Source: Flammeovirgaceae bacterium
Lineage (GTDB): Bacteria; Bacteroidota; Bacteroidia; Cytophagales; Cyclobacteriaceae
Reading direction: 5' to 3'
Assembly: GCA_021298015.1 (NCBI GenBank)
Contig: JAJTGY010000010.1
Span: 90,800-154,799 of the forward strand
DNA: 64,000 nt
The translations under genes and the position numbers were made by a program. The notes beneath the pieces are model-generated. The model saw only the letters and a list, made by a program, of their open reading frames with translations. It did not search any database and was not told the DNA's origin. Every line of letters starts with the position of its first letter. The stretch's first letter is position 1. Positions 10,618 through 19,777 of the stretch are shown here, in pieces.

Positions 10618-11955
10618 TCAAGCTGATCGCTTCCGGGTCTGCACCCGACTCCGGATGAACTCACCAATCATTTGGCCGGAAACGAGCCCCTCATCAACGG
10701 CTCTTCGGTAATGAATGCCTCCATAGAGGCGACTGATGGATGCCTCTTCGGCCGCATGAGCAAATGAGGAAAAGCTTCGCACGGTCATGCCGTATTGTAC
10801 CTCCGTTGAATCGGTAAAAGCAAATTTTTCACCGAACAGGCCTGCAAGGGCCACCGATGCGCTCCCCGAGATGGTGCTGTGTCCACTGGAGTATTCGGGG
10901 AAAGGCGGAGTCTGCAAGAGCGGAATCCAATCCTTATCGATATATTGGTTAATGTAGGTTTCCGGGCGAATCAACCGGCTGCGATACTTTTCATGCCAAC
11001 AACTGATGAACGCGTCAAAAAGTGAAATAGCAACACGAACGTACGCTTCTGCCGATGTGGCCATGTCCGCTTTGCTTTGCTCACAGGCTACCCGCGTGAT
11101 GTTCATCCAATGGCCGCCCGGTGAGATCTTTTTTGTGGCAAACATCACATGGCCCCGAACATTCATCACAAAGGGATTACAATCCCAAAACGCAGCAATC
11201 GTCTTCTGCTCGTCCGAGAGCTCCTTCCCGACCACGTGAACCTCCCTGGCTTCTTTAAAAAAATCGCTGGAGGGGGAAGTAGAAAATGGAAGAGGCGGTG
11301 CCGGCTTGAACTGGCCCGCTGAATCAATCGCCAGGGTGCGAATCTTGTTCCAGTGGGGTTCTACCCCATCCATATAGGCCGGAGGAGTCGGTTTCCAGGT
11401 AGACGGGTCGCTGCTGATGCTGTACTTTGGAAACGACCGACTTTGCTTATAGGTGTCCTGATCGGCCCATTTAAGAATATGGTCAGCCACCGATTCACCA
11501 AACGCCACCGAGCGGTCGAACACATCATCGGGAATTCCGGTAGCCCTGAATTCTGTCATGATCTGATCGTGGTAGGTATCCAATTCCGATTCAGAAAAAA
11601 TCAGTGCGCGCCCTACCTTCAGCAATGCTTTAACGGATGCCAGGGGGAAGCAATACGTCTTACCCACCTCCGGCTTTGGACCGGGAGAAAGCCCGTTCAA
11701 CTGGCCAGCTAGCGAAACCAGTGTAGAATCCGATGGAACCAGTGCTTCAAAAGCAGCGATGCTGCTGTAGGCATAAATCCGGCTTGCCACCGGGGGTGAA
11801 AATATATCGTGAACGATCCGGTCGGTTACCGCAGCAACGGAACGGTGAAGGAAAGCTGGATTGGCCGCCTTTTGTACATACTCCGTGTTCTGTTCGCCAC
11901 AGGCATGAACCGCGAACATGGCGAAAAGAAATAATACCACCCGAAGGGCTTTCAT
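10618..11955 (-). CDS. Vanadium-dependent haloperoxidase-like / PAP2 superfamily lipoprotein
   Basis: Lipobox-like FAVHACGEQ; PEYSSGHSTISGSA and SRLYGGIHYRRAVDEG match the PAP2/VHPO active-site layout. Confidence 0.85.
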   Translation of the reverse strand: MKALRVVLFLFAMFAVHACGEQNTEYVQKAANPAFLHRSVAAVTDRIVHDIFSPPVASRIYAYSSIAAFEALVPSDSTLVSLAGQLNGLSPGPKPEVGKTYCFPLASVKALLKVGRALIFSESELDTYHDQIMTEFRATGIPDDVFDRSVAFGESVADHILKWADQDTYKQSRSFPKYSISSDPSTWKPTPPAYMDGVEPHWNKIRTLAIDSAGQFKPAPPLPFSTSPSSDFFKEAREVHVVGKELSDEQKTIAAFWDCNPFVMNVRGHVMFATKKISPGGHWMNITRVACEQSKADMATSAEAYVRVAISLFDAFISCWHEKYRSRLIRPETYINQYIDKDWIPLLQTPPFPEYSSGHSTISGSASVALAGLFGEKFAFTDSTEVQYGMTVRSFSSFAHAAEEASISRLYGGIHYRRAVDEGLVSGQMIGEFIRSRVQTRKRSA

Positions 11956-12000
11956 GTCAGTCAGAATATTTTGCCTGAAATGTAGCCAATGTGAGGCAAA

Positions 12001-14064
12001 CTATTTCAACACAAAGGTTGACTTGTTAACGCCCACGCCCCGAACTTCAATTGACTTCCATTTGGATGGAAGTTTTGCTTTCACCTGGGTGACACCGGCA
12101 TCCGAAATTCTAAGTCCGGCAAATCCAAAGAGCAGCGCCTGTAGCGTACCGCCAGCGCCAGTGGCAAAGTATGGGTTCGTGCCTCCGGCTGTCTCGGCCA
12201 GAACACCAAATGGTGGCACCTGGTTGGGGCGGTAACTTTTGATCAACAGGTCATAAGCTCGATCCATGTTCCCCTGTCGGGCCGCAATGGCCGCAAGTAC
12301 CGAAAAACCCATAGCCGGACCATCAGGCGCATAACGCGGCTCATAATAGTTGAGGTCCTTCTCAATCTGGGTCCTATCGGTATAAAACTCAAGTGGAAAG
12401 GCCAACAAGTTTACATCCGCTTGTTTGATTCTGATGCCATCGTAGGTGGCATTCTCGCGTGTAACTCCATCCGGAAATTTGAGGATTGGAATGTTCTGTG
12501 CCACGTGGCTCCAATCGGGGTTAGCCGGTAGGCCCAATTCCGTAGCTGCTTGCGTAGCGTAGCGAAGAACGGTAATGGCCATGGCATTGGTGAAGGCATT
12601 GTTGTCAATGTTTTCCTCCCATTCATTAGCGCCAATCACATTCTTGATGTCATACTTTCCAGGCCCGTTGCGTTCCACCCGGCTTATCCAAAACTCCGCT
12701 ACTTCCTTCAGCATAGGATAACCCCTGTCACGAAGCCATTGCTTGTCTTTGGTCACCTGGTAGTACTTCCAGAACGCCCACCCTACGCACCCCGTAATGT
12801 GATGCTGAAAGGGACCCGTAAGCGCCCACACGGGTGTAGCCTCCTGCCCTTCGCTGGCTGACTCCCAGGGAAACATGGCTCCTTTAAACCCGTGACTAAA
12901 TGCATTTTGGCGAGCGGCCTCCAGGCGCTGGAAACGATACTCCAGCAACGAACGGGCCAACTCAGGCTTCAAAGCTAAAAGTGGCGGATACATCCAAAGC
13001 TCAGTGTCCCAAAAAACGTGACCATTATAACCAAGCCCCGAAAGTCCCATGGGCGACAAGCTGAACGCAGTTCCCTCACGCGCAAAGGAATACAGGTGAT
13101 ACAACATGAATCGCACATCGCGTTGCAACCCAGGATCTCCGTCAATCACAATATCACTCTTCCACAACTCCTCCCACTCCTTGACATGCCGGCCCCACAG
13201 CCGGTCGTATCCTTCCAGTGCAGCAAACACCGTCAATCGCTCCGCTTCATTATGCGCATCCGCTACGTGAGCCGAGGCAATCACCGAACCCACGATACAA
13301 AAACGAAACGTTTGACCGGCTTTTAAATCCTTACTGAACTTGGTGAGGTGCATGTTATAATCCCAATCCTCATGAATGAGGCTGACCTCCTCTCCCTTGT
13401 CAAAGATAAAACTTGTGGATGCCGCTACGGTGTGTCGGCCCGAGGGACTCTTGCCAACCGAAGTCATCAGCGGGATACGAACCTTATGTGGGTTTTTGGC
13501 GTAAGGATTCACCACCTCACGATCAATCACCGCGTAGAGGTTACGCACGTCACGCAGGATGTCGGGCGACTCGATCACACTGGCGGGCGTAATTCGGCAA
13601 TCCTGGCGGGCCTCGATTTCAATTACAGACAAGGCGGAATAGGGCAAATGACGCAACGCCAGCATGGTCTGCTTGACATGTACTTTGTTTCCAAAATCAA
13701 ACTCCGTTACCAGCGAAGCGGTCTTCATATCCAATGACTGTTTGAATCCGCTGATGTTGCCCGGCCCGATGCGCTGAAAATCCACATCGAGGTTTACATT
13801 CAGAAAATTAAACCCCTTGAGTATGTTATCGACACGGCCACGGCCGTAATTGTCGAAGGCTCCATTGAGCACAACATCTTTAACCCGCATCGGCTCGGGC
13901 GAAGATACCAGGCCAATCATGCCATTGCCGAGGGTGACTCCAAAATAGTTGGCATTGTCTGTCCCAAGTGCCGTAACTCGCCAAGAATCAGCCGATTGCG
14001 AAAAGCCCGGGAGATAGCCAAAAACGATCACGCAAAAAAAACAAATCCACTTTGTATTTTTCAT
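12001..14064 (-). CDS. GH65-family glycoside hydrolase/phosphorylase, exported
   Basis: Signal peptide; GHVFWDTELWMYPPLLALKPELARSLLEYR; IGANEWEENIDNNAFTNAMA (GH65 catalytic Glu region). Confidence 0.88.
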   Translation of the reverse strand: MKNTKWICFFCVIVFGYLPGFSQSADSWRVTALGTDNANYFGVTLGNGMIGLVSSPEPMRVKDVVLNGAFDNYGRGRVDNILKGFNFLNVNLDVDFQRIGPGNISGFKQSLDMKTASLVTEFDFGNKVHVKQTMLALRHLPYSALSVIEIEARQDCRITPASVIESPDILRDVRNLYAVIDREVVNPYAKNPHKVRIPLMTSVGKSPSGRHTVAASTSFIFDKGEEVSLIHEDWDYNMHLTKFSKDLKAGQTFRFCIVGSVIASAHVADAHNEAERLTVFAALEGYDRLWGRHVKEWEELWKSDIVIDGDPGLQRDVRFMLYHLYSFAREGTAFSLSPMGLSGLGYNGHVFWDTELWMYPPLLALKPELARSLLEYRFQRLEAARQNAFSHGFKGAMFPWESASEGQEATPVWALTGPFQHHITGCVGWAFWKYYQVTKDKQWLRDRGYPMLKEVAEFWISRVERNGPGKYDIKNVIGANEWEENIDNNAFTNAMAITVLRYATQAATELGLPANPDWSHVAQNIPILKFPDGVTRENATYDGIRIKQADVNLLAFPLEFYTDRTQIEKDLNYYEPRYAPDGPAMGFSVLAAIAARQGNMDRAYDLLIKSYRPNQVPPFGVLAETAGGTNPYFATGAGGTLQALLFGFAGLRISDAGVTQVKAKLPSKWKSIEVRGVGVNKSTFVLK

Positions 14065-14075
14065 TCATTCCATCG

Positions 14076-15770
14076 CTAGTCAACACGATCAATAAAACGA
14101 AACCCAAAAACCAAATTTAAACTAAAATAATTTTGGGTTGTATTCACAGACCAAAGGCCTACGTCATTAATACCTCCAATCGAGTAAGATGCCAAAAACT
14201 TAGTCTCACTCAGAGTCGTAAGTCGGATTTGCCCTTCAAGCCTCAAAAAAGCCTGATCCGAGAGGTTGACCATTGCCCCACCAGCAAGCAAAAATGACCA
14301 TGTGAACGGTTCATAGGATTCATTTAGCATTATAGACGGATCTGAAATCGTGTATTTACCGCTGGTATACCCCAACCCTGCTCCAAGATATGGTTTAAAC
14401 GTGCGCCAATCAAATAACACCTGATTATAGCGAACAAAGAGATCTACAAACTTTTCAGTACTACTCACAGAAAATGGCTCAGCAATACCGTCAACCCGGC
14501 CCGACTGAAAAGAAATCGAAAAAAAGCGCAAGCGGTTAGCCGGTGCGCGCTCCAGCGAAACACCGAAAATACCAAATGGTGAATCATTTATCACTCTTCC
14601 ATATGAAAAACTCAGCGCTGTTACACCTCTGGCAGTTCTAGCTCGAGAAATCACTGGGTTTGCAAGAATCGAATCACCCTTGCAGGCATTTATCTCACGC
14701 ACAATCATGTTAATACGACTCTCATCAAAACTATTTGTCCTTGATATCAACCTCCCAATGTCCTTACAGCCAGTTGAATATCTTCTCAAAACAGTCTTGT
14801 ATGCGGTGTCCTCAACATTGTACCTTTTGTTTTTGTAGGTAATGCTCCTCTTCAAATGCGGCAGTGGTGCAAGCTCCTGAGAAGTCTCGTACAAAAAATG
14901 CCGGGTTGTGCCAGGCATCTTTCTATTTAAAAAGCTGACGCGTGCACGAAGCAGAAACCGCAAAAACACCTTCGTGCCATCTAAATCAAACGACTCAAAA
15001 TACTCATCGTTCCCAATCTGAAACGCGCGAATCTCTCCAGGCAAAAATTCTTTAAACTCATTATCACTGTTAGCCTTGAAACTGACGCGTTCGTAAAGAA
15101 CATTTTCGGTCTGTGAGTAGAAAAAGCCTTCTACTTTCTGACCATCAAGGGTGACAATAAAGCCCTGAACATTATCTGCATAAATCGAGACGGTGGATAT
15201 CGAATCACCCCGGCAATAATTTATTTCCTCCACAATCTTTTTTATCCGATTCTCCTCGAACTTACTAGTACTCGTTATCAACCTGCCAATACTCCCGCAG
15301 CCATTCGAATATCTTCGCAAAACGCTCTTGTAGGCAGTGTCCTCAACATTGTACCTTTTGTTGTTATAGGTGAAGCTCCTCTTCAAATGCGGCAGTGGCG
15401 TAAGCTCTTGAGAGGTCTCGAACAAAAAATGTTGGGTTGTGCCAAGCATCTTTCTATTTAATAAGCTGAGGCGCGCACGAAGCAAAAACTTCAAAAACAC
15501 CTTCACACCGTTTAGTTCAAACGATTCAAAATACTCCGCGTTGCCAATCTGAAAGGCGCGAATCTCTCCAGGCAAAAACACCTTAAACTCATTTTCATTA
15601 TTAGCCTTGAAACTGACGCGTTCGTAAAACAAATGCTCAGCCTGTAGATAAAAAGAACCTCCTACTTTCTGACTATCGAGGGTAACGATAAAGCCCTGAA
15701 CATTATCTGCATAAACCGAGACGCTGGATAAGGCGATGAGAAAGCATACGAGTGCTCTAATTGATTTCAT
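14076..15770 (-). CDS. Outer-membrane beta-barrel protein with tandemly duplicated N-terminal domain
   Basis: Signal peptide from Met at 15770; two copies of YADNVQGFIVTLD...YERVSFKAN..NEFK.FLPGEIRAFQIGN...; C-terminal barrel-like strands ending FSLNLVFGFRFIDRVD. Confidence 0.75.
   Translation of the reverse strand: MKSIRALVCFLIALSSVSVYADNVQGFIVTLDSQKVGGSFYLQAEHLFYERVSFKANNENEFKVFLPGEIRAFQIGNAEYFESFELNGVKVFLKFLLRARLSLLNRKMLGTTQHFLFETSQELTPLPHLKRSFTYNNKRYNVEDTAYKSVLRRYSNGCGSIGRLITSTSKFEENRIKKIVEEINYCRGDSISTVSIYADNVQGFIVTLDGQKVEGFFYSQTENVLYERVSFKANSDNEFKEFLPGEIRAFQIGNDEYFESFDLDGTKVFLRFLLRARVSFLNRKMPGTTRHFLYETSQELAPLPHLKRSITYKNKRYNVEDTAYKTVLRRYSTGCKDIGRLISRTNSFDESRINMIVREINACKGDSILANPVISRARTARGVTALSFSYGRVINDSPFGIFGVSLERAPANRLRFFSISFQSGRVDGIAEPFSVSSTEKFVDLFVRYNQVLFDWRTFKPYLGAGLGYTSGKYTISDPSIMLNESYEPFTWSFLLAGGAMVNLSDQAFLRLEGQIRLTTLSETKFLASYSIGGINDVGLWSVNTTQNYFSLNLVFGFRFIDRVD
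14690..15725 (-). repeat. Intragenic direct tandem duplication, about 0.5 kb per unit
   Basis: Near-identical blocks, e.g. 'aaagccctgaacattatctgcataaa' and 'gtcctcaacattgtaccttttgtt.tt.taggt' recur about 530 bp apart; translated units align along their full length. Boundaries approximate. Confidence 0.85.
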
Positions 15771-15900
15771 TTTGATTGATTTTCGCTGCATAATTTAAAA
15801 GGATTCTGAAAAATAATGAATAGCTCATTTGAAAAAAGCGTAGCATCGTCTTTCTCAGGCGGGGCTACCTGGTCGGCCGACACCGTAAGATAACACGCTT

Positions 15901-16080
15901 CTACGCGTTAAACCTGATGTAACTCGCTCGTCCAACCTTATTGCCAAGGGTTACTGCAAAGTGGGGCGTGATACCGGCACTCAGCGCAGTCACATGCCAT
16001 GGTCCTGCATCTTGCGAAGACGCAACAGTATGTAGCCAGAAAACAAACGCGAGACAAAATTGAATTCTTAAGGACTTCAT
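15901..16080 (-). pseudogene. Truncated GH65-like N-terminal fragment (59 codons)
   Basis: Reading back from ATG at 16080: MKSLRIQFCLAFVFWLHTVASSQDAGPWHVTALSAGITPHFAVTLGNKVGRASYIRFNA*. The DAGPWHVTAL....PHFAVTLGN part aligns with SADSWRVTALGTDNANYFGVTLGN of the 12001-14064 protein. Confidence 0.7.
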
Positions 16081-16228
16081 CGTATCTGAAATTAGGGTTA
16101 GACTGTGGCTAATTAGAATGATGTTCCAACCACCAAATTAAATCAATCAAATTGAACATCAGCAGCAAAATCATTTGAAATATCTGGCGTGAATATCGGG
16201 GACTTTAGCTATTTACGGTTTTGGGCCG

Positions 16229-16236
16229 TACTTTTG
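16229..16236 (+). promoter_or_regulatory. Candidate Bacteroidota -7 box (TAnnTTTG)
   Basis: TACTTTTG upstream of the TonB receptor start at 16304; the -33 element is not clear. Confidence 0.35.
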
Positions 16237-16303
16237 TCTAACATCAATCAACAACCTTTTTTCGGTTTAAAACGTAGACAAGAAACGCTCATCTCTGTTT
16301 TTT

Positions 16304-18688
16304 TTGAAGAAACTCTTTGTCCTATTTTTGATTGGCTGTTCGTATTCAGCATCAAGTCAGCAAAGCCACATTTTTGGCGATCCCCGTGCTTCGCAACCAG
16401 CTCAGTGGTCTGTCACCGGCAAAGTAACACAGACCGAAAACGGCCTGCCCGTGGAAGGGGCTCATTTTTACGCTGACGGACTGACAACAGGCACCACCTC
16501 TGACTCAACCGGGCGTTATTTTTTATTACTGCCACCCGGAACACATCGCCTTACGGTGCGGCATATCAGTCGTGTACCCCAAACTGCCATTTTCGAACTG
16601 TTTGGACATGGTGTGATCCACTTTTCCCTGGAGGAAAAAGCAATGGCGCTGGAGGAAGTGGTGGTAGAATCGCGGGGTAACCAGTCTGTGCTGAAGGAAC
16701 CATTCAGTGGGGTCGTGTCACTGAATCGTCAACAGTTGAAGTCGATTCCCGCACTTTTAGGAGAGGCCGACATTGGCCGGTCTCTTCAATATCTGCCGGG
16801 CGTTACGTCAGCCGGGGAAGGTGCATCCGGAAACAACATACGAGGCGGCCGAACAGATCAAAATCTGATGCTAATCAACGATGCCCTGGTTCTCAGCGCA
16901 AACCACGCGGCTGGTTTTCTGTCACCGTTCAATGCCGAAGTCGCGGAGAGCTTTTTGCTATACAAAGGTGTAATGCCAAGCTACTACGGAGGTCGCTCCG
17001 CCTCTACTTTAGCCATTCGAATGCGCAAAGGAGACTTCGAAATCTGGAAGTCACAACTGTCGGGAGGAACGGCAGTTCAAAAAATTCTGATTGAAGGCCC
17101 ACTACGAAAAAATTCGGTTAGTATACTAAGCACCGGGCGTTTAAGCACCGTCAACTGGATGTTTAATCGCGCACGGAATACGGATGTCCAGTCCAGCAAA
17201 GTCAATTTTAGTGATTCTTACTCCAGCATCTCCGCTAAACTCAACTCAAAACACTTTCTTGATGTTGCACTCTTAACGACTCAGGATTTCCTGCAGGTTG
17301 GCGATCGCTTTGGATACGAATGGTCGAGTTATGTCGGATCGCTCGCGTGGAAGGGTGTGTTGACGGAAAAACTCTCAGCCTCCGCCCTATTCGCAACAGG
17401 CAGTTTCAAGAATGGTTTCTTTGAACTCAATAGTCCGCAGGCGGCCAAATTGAACAACGGCCTTGGTTACAACCAGTTCAAATTGACCATGTTCTGGAGC
17501 AATGCCCAACATGACGTAACGGCCGGTGGCGAGGCTATCCTCTACCAAACACTCCCTGAAATGCTGTCGCCCGCAGACCCCGAATCAGTTGTTGAACCTG
17601 ACCAAATCCAAAAAGGCCAAGGACTTGAGTCATCTTTTTTTCTATCTGACGACTGGACTTTGTCGCCCGGAATTACATTATCGATTGGGCTTCGGTATTC
17701 CCGCTTTCAAGGCCTCGGCCCAGAAAATGTGTATTCGTATTTGGATGGTGTGCCGCGCTCTATCAACTCAATTACGGATACTACCTATTACTCTGCCAAC
17801 AGTCGGACCAAGACATACGATGGATGGGAACCTCGGGCATCCATCAGTGTAAAACTATCAACAAATCACTCCGTAAAAGTTGGTTACTCGAGAGTGTTCC
17901 AATACATCCACTCATTGTCAAACACCGCTTCACCAACGCCCATTGACCTGTGGCAACTGAGTACCCCCCACATTTCGCCCCAGACATCTGACAACTTCTC
18001 GATTGGACACCACGCTAACCTAAAAGACAACAAATGGTCAACAACCCTTGAAGCTTTTTACCGGGCATCATCAAACCAACTGGAATACAAAGACTTTGCT
18101 GACCTGAATCTCAACCCGCATATTGAAACCGAAGTAGCGCAGGGTTTAGGCAAATCTTATGGCGTTGAAATACAGGTGAAACGCAATAGTGGCAAATGGA
18201 CAGGCTGGTTGTCGTATACTTTTTCCCGGAGCCTTGTCCAGCTCAACAGTCCCGATCCTGAATTCAACGTAAACCGGGGCCAGTGGTTTGCTGCGAATCA
18301 CGATCGCCCCCATGTTGCGGCCCTGGTGATCAATCGAAAATTGTGGCCAAAGGGCCTTATGGGCATCACCGCCAATTATGCCACCGGCAGGCCGTTGACT
18401 GCCGTTGATACCTATTACTTCCTCGATGGCGCCACCATCCCAAACTTTTCAGATCGGAATCAGTATCGCATCCCAAACTACTTCAGAATTGATTTTTCCG
18501 TCACGACCGGCAGTGTATTCAAAAAAATTGATGATAGTCTCACCTTCAGCCTGTATAACTTGTTGCACCGTGACAATGCCTTTTCCGTTTTCTTTCAACC
18601 TGCTCCCAATCAACCCCGCCCCCTGCCCTATCAACTTGCCCTGATCGGTGTGGCCGTTCCCGCGATTTCCTATACTGTTCGACTCTGA
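16304..18688 (+). CDS. TonB-dependent receptor with carboxypeptidase-regulatory-like N-terminal domain
   Basis: Signal peptide; WSVTGKVTQTENGLPVEGAHFYADGLTTGTTSDSTGRYFL; plug domain region; long beta-barrel. Confidence 0.9.
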   Translation: MKKLFVLFLIGCSYSASSQQSHIFGDPRASQPAQWSVTGKVTQTENGLPVEGAHFYADGLTTGTTSDSTGRYFLLLPPGTHRLTVRHISRVPQTAIFELFGHGVIHFSLEEKAMALEEVVVESRGNQSVLKEPFSGVVSLNRQQLKSIPALLGEADIGRSLQYLPGVTSAGEGASGNNIRGGRTDQNLMLINDALVLSANHAAGFLSPFNAEVAESFLLYKGVMPSYYGGRSASTLAIRMRKGDFEIWKSQLSGGTAVQKILIEGPLRKNSVSILSTGRLSTVNWMFNRARNTDVQSSKVNFSDSYSSISAKLNSKHFLDVALLTTQDFLQVGDRFGYEWSSYVGSLAWKGVLTEKLSASALFATGSFKNGFFELNSPQAAKLNNGLGYNQFKLTMFWSNAQHDVTAGGEAILYQTLPEMLSPADPESVVEPDQIQKGQGLESSFFLSDDWTLSPGITLSIGLRYSRFQGLGPENVYSYLDGVPRSINSITDTTYYSANSRTKTYDGWEPRASISVKLSTNHSVKVGYSRVFQYIHSLSNTASPTPIDLWQLSTPHISPQTSDNFSIGHHANLKDNKWSTTLEAFYRASSNQLEYKDFADLNLNPHIETEVAQGLGKSYGVEIQVKRNSGKWTGWLSYTFSRSLVQLNSPDPEFNVNRGQWFAANHDRPHVAALVINRKLWPKGLMGITANYATGRPLTAVDTYYFLDGATIPNFSDRNQYRIPNYFRIDFSVTTGSVFKKIDDSLTFSLYNLLHRDNAFSVFFQPAPNQPRPLPYQLALIGVAVPAISYTVRL

Positions 18689-18692
18689 GCTT

Positions 18693-19727
18693 ATGCGTGC
18701 ATCTTCCTTATCCCTACTCTTCCCCATAATTCTATTCAGCACCTGTATTGGCGTTATCGATTTTCCGGTGAACGAAGTAAGCTATGTGGTGATCTACGGA
18801 CAACTGACAAATCTGGATGAACCACAGCTGATTCAGGTAGGCCGATCGTCTTCGCGGGGCAAACCACCACAGCCGATCAGCGGGGCCCAAGTAGAGCTAA
18901 TCAGCAGTCAGGGCAATTTTAATGCCGTTGAAATCAAGCCCGGGCAATACCTCATTCAAGGTTTAATGGGTGGCGTCCCGGGGCAATCTTATTCGCTTAC
19001 CGTTCGGATCGGCAGTCGAACGTATCGGTCACAAGTTGAGACCATGCCCCTCTCTGTCGGTGTTGACTCCGCGTATCACACCTTTTCAGATGAATCGGTT
19101 ATCACCAGTGACGGAAAACGTCTTGTGCGGTTGATCTATGTACATTCGAAATCAACCCTTCCGAACTCGAACAACTTATTTCTGCGATGGGAAGTTGAAG
19201 AGAACTATTACTTTGATCTCACTGATTTTCCCGATCCTTTTAACACGCCTCCGCCTCCTTGCTATGCCTCGGACCGGGTAAACCCGCAGAAGATCAATCT
19301 GGTTAATACAGCTGCGCTCACTAAGAATCAAATAGATCAGCAACTGGCAACGCGTGAAGTCGACTTCACCTTCAAAAGCCGTCACTATTTCACCGTCCGG
19401 CAGCTGAGCATTACTGCTAACTGCCATTCCTATTGGGCAAGGATTCGAGATGTACTCGCAAACCGAGGTTCACCCTTCGACACACCACCCGCTACCGTTA
19501 TCGGAAACTTCACCAATCCGGATGATCCGGCTGAAAAAGTGCTGGGATACTTTGAGGTAGCCAACGTTTCGATCAATCGCTTTTTTCTTGTGCCTGGCTG
19601 GATTCCCTTTTACCTGGAGCCCTATTGCGAATACAATCCCGATAAGCCCTTTGACAGATATCCGGCTATCTGCCTGGACTGCAGCAAACTGCCGAACGGA
19701 TCGGGCGAGCCGCCACCGTGGTTTTAG
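18693..19727 (+). CDS. DUF4249 family lipoprotein
   Basis: Internal ATG at 18693 gives a lipoprotein signal (LFSTC); directly follows the TonB receptor, as DUF4249 genes usually do; YVVIYGQLTNLDEPQLIQV....ISGAQVELIS. Confidence 0.75.
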   Translation: MRASSLSLLFPIILFSTCIGVIDFPVNEVSYVVIYGQLTNLDEPQLIQVGRSSSRGKPPQPISGAQVELISSQGNFNAVEIKPGQYLIQGLMGGVPGQSYSLTVRIGSRTYRSQVETMPLSVGVDSAYHTFSDESVITSDGKRLVRLIYVHSKSTLPNSNNLFLRWEVEENYYFDLTDFPDPFNTPPPPCYASDRVNPQKINLVNTAALTKNQIDQQLATREVDFTFKSRHYFTVRQLSITANCHSYWARIRDVLANRGSPFDTPPATVIGNFTNPDDPAEKVLGYFEVANVSINRFFLVPGWIPFYLEPYCEYNPDKPFDRYPAICLDCSKLPNGSGEPPPWF

Positions 19728-19777
19728 ACGCACGGTCTAGATTGTCGTTACGGGCTGGTCGAAACCGGACACCGTCT

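Noticed and set aside
10316-10621. 101-aa minus-strand ORF overlapping the PAP2 gene stop by 4 bp
   Set aside because: Non-ATG (TTG) start, unusual Cys/Phe-rich composition and no recognisable domain; possible but unsupported.
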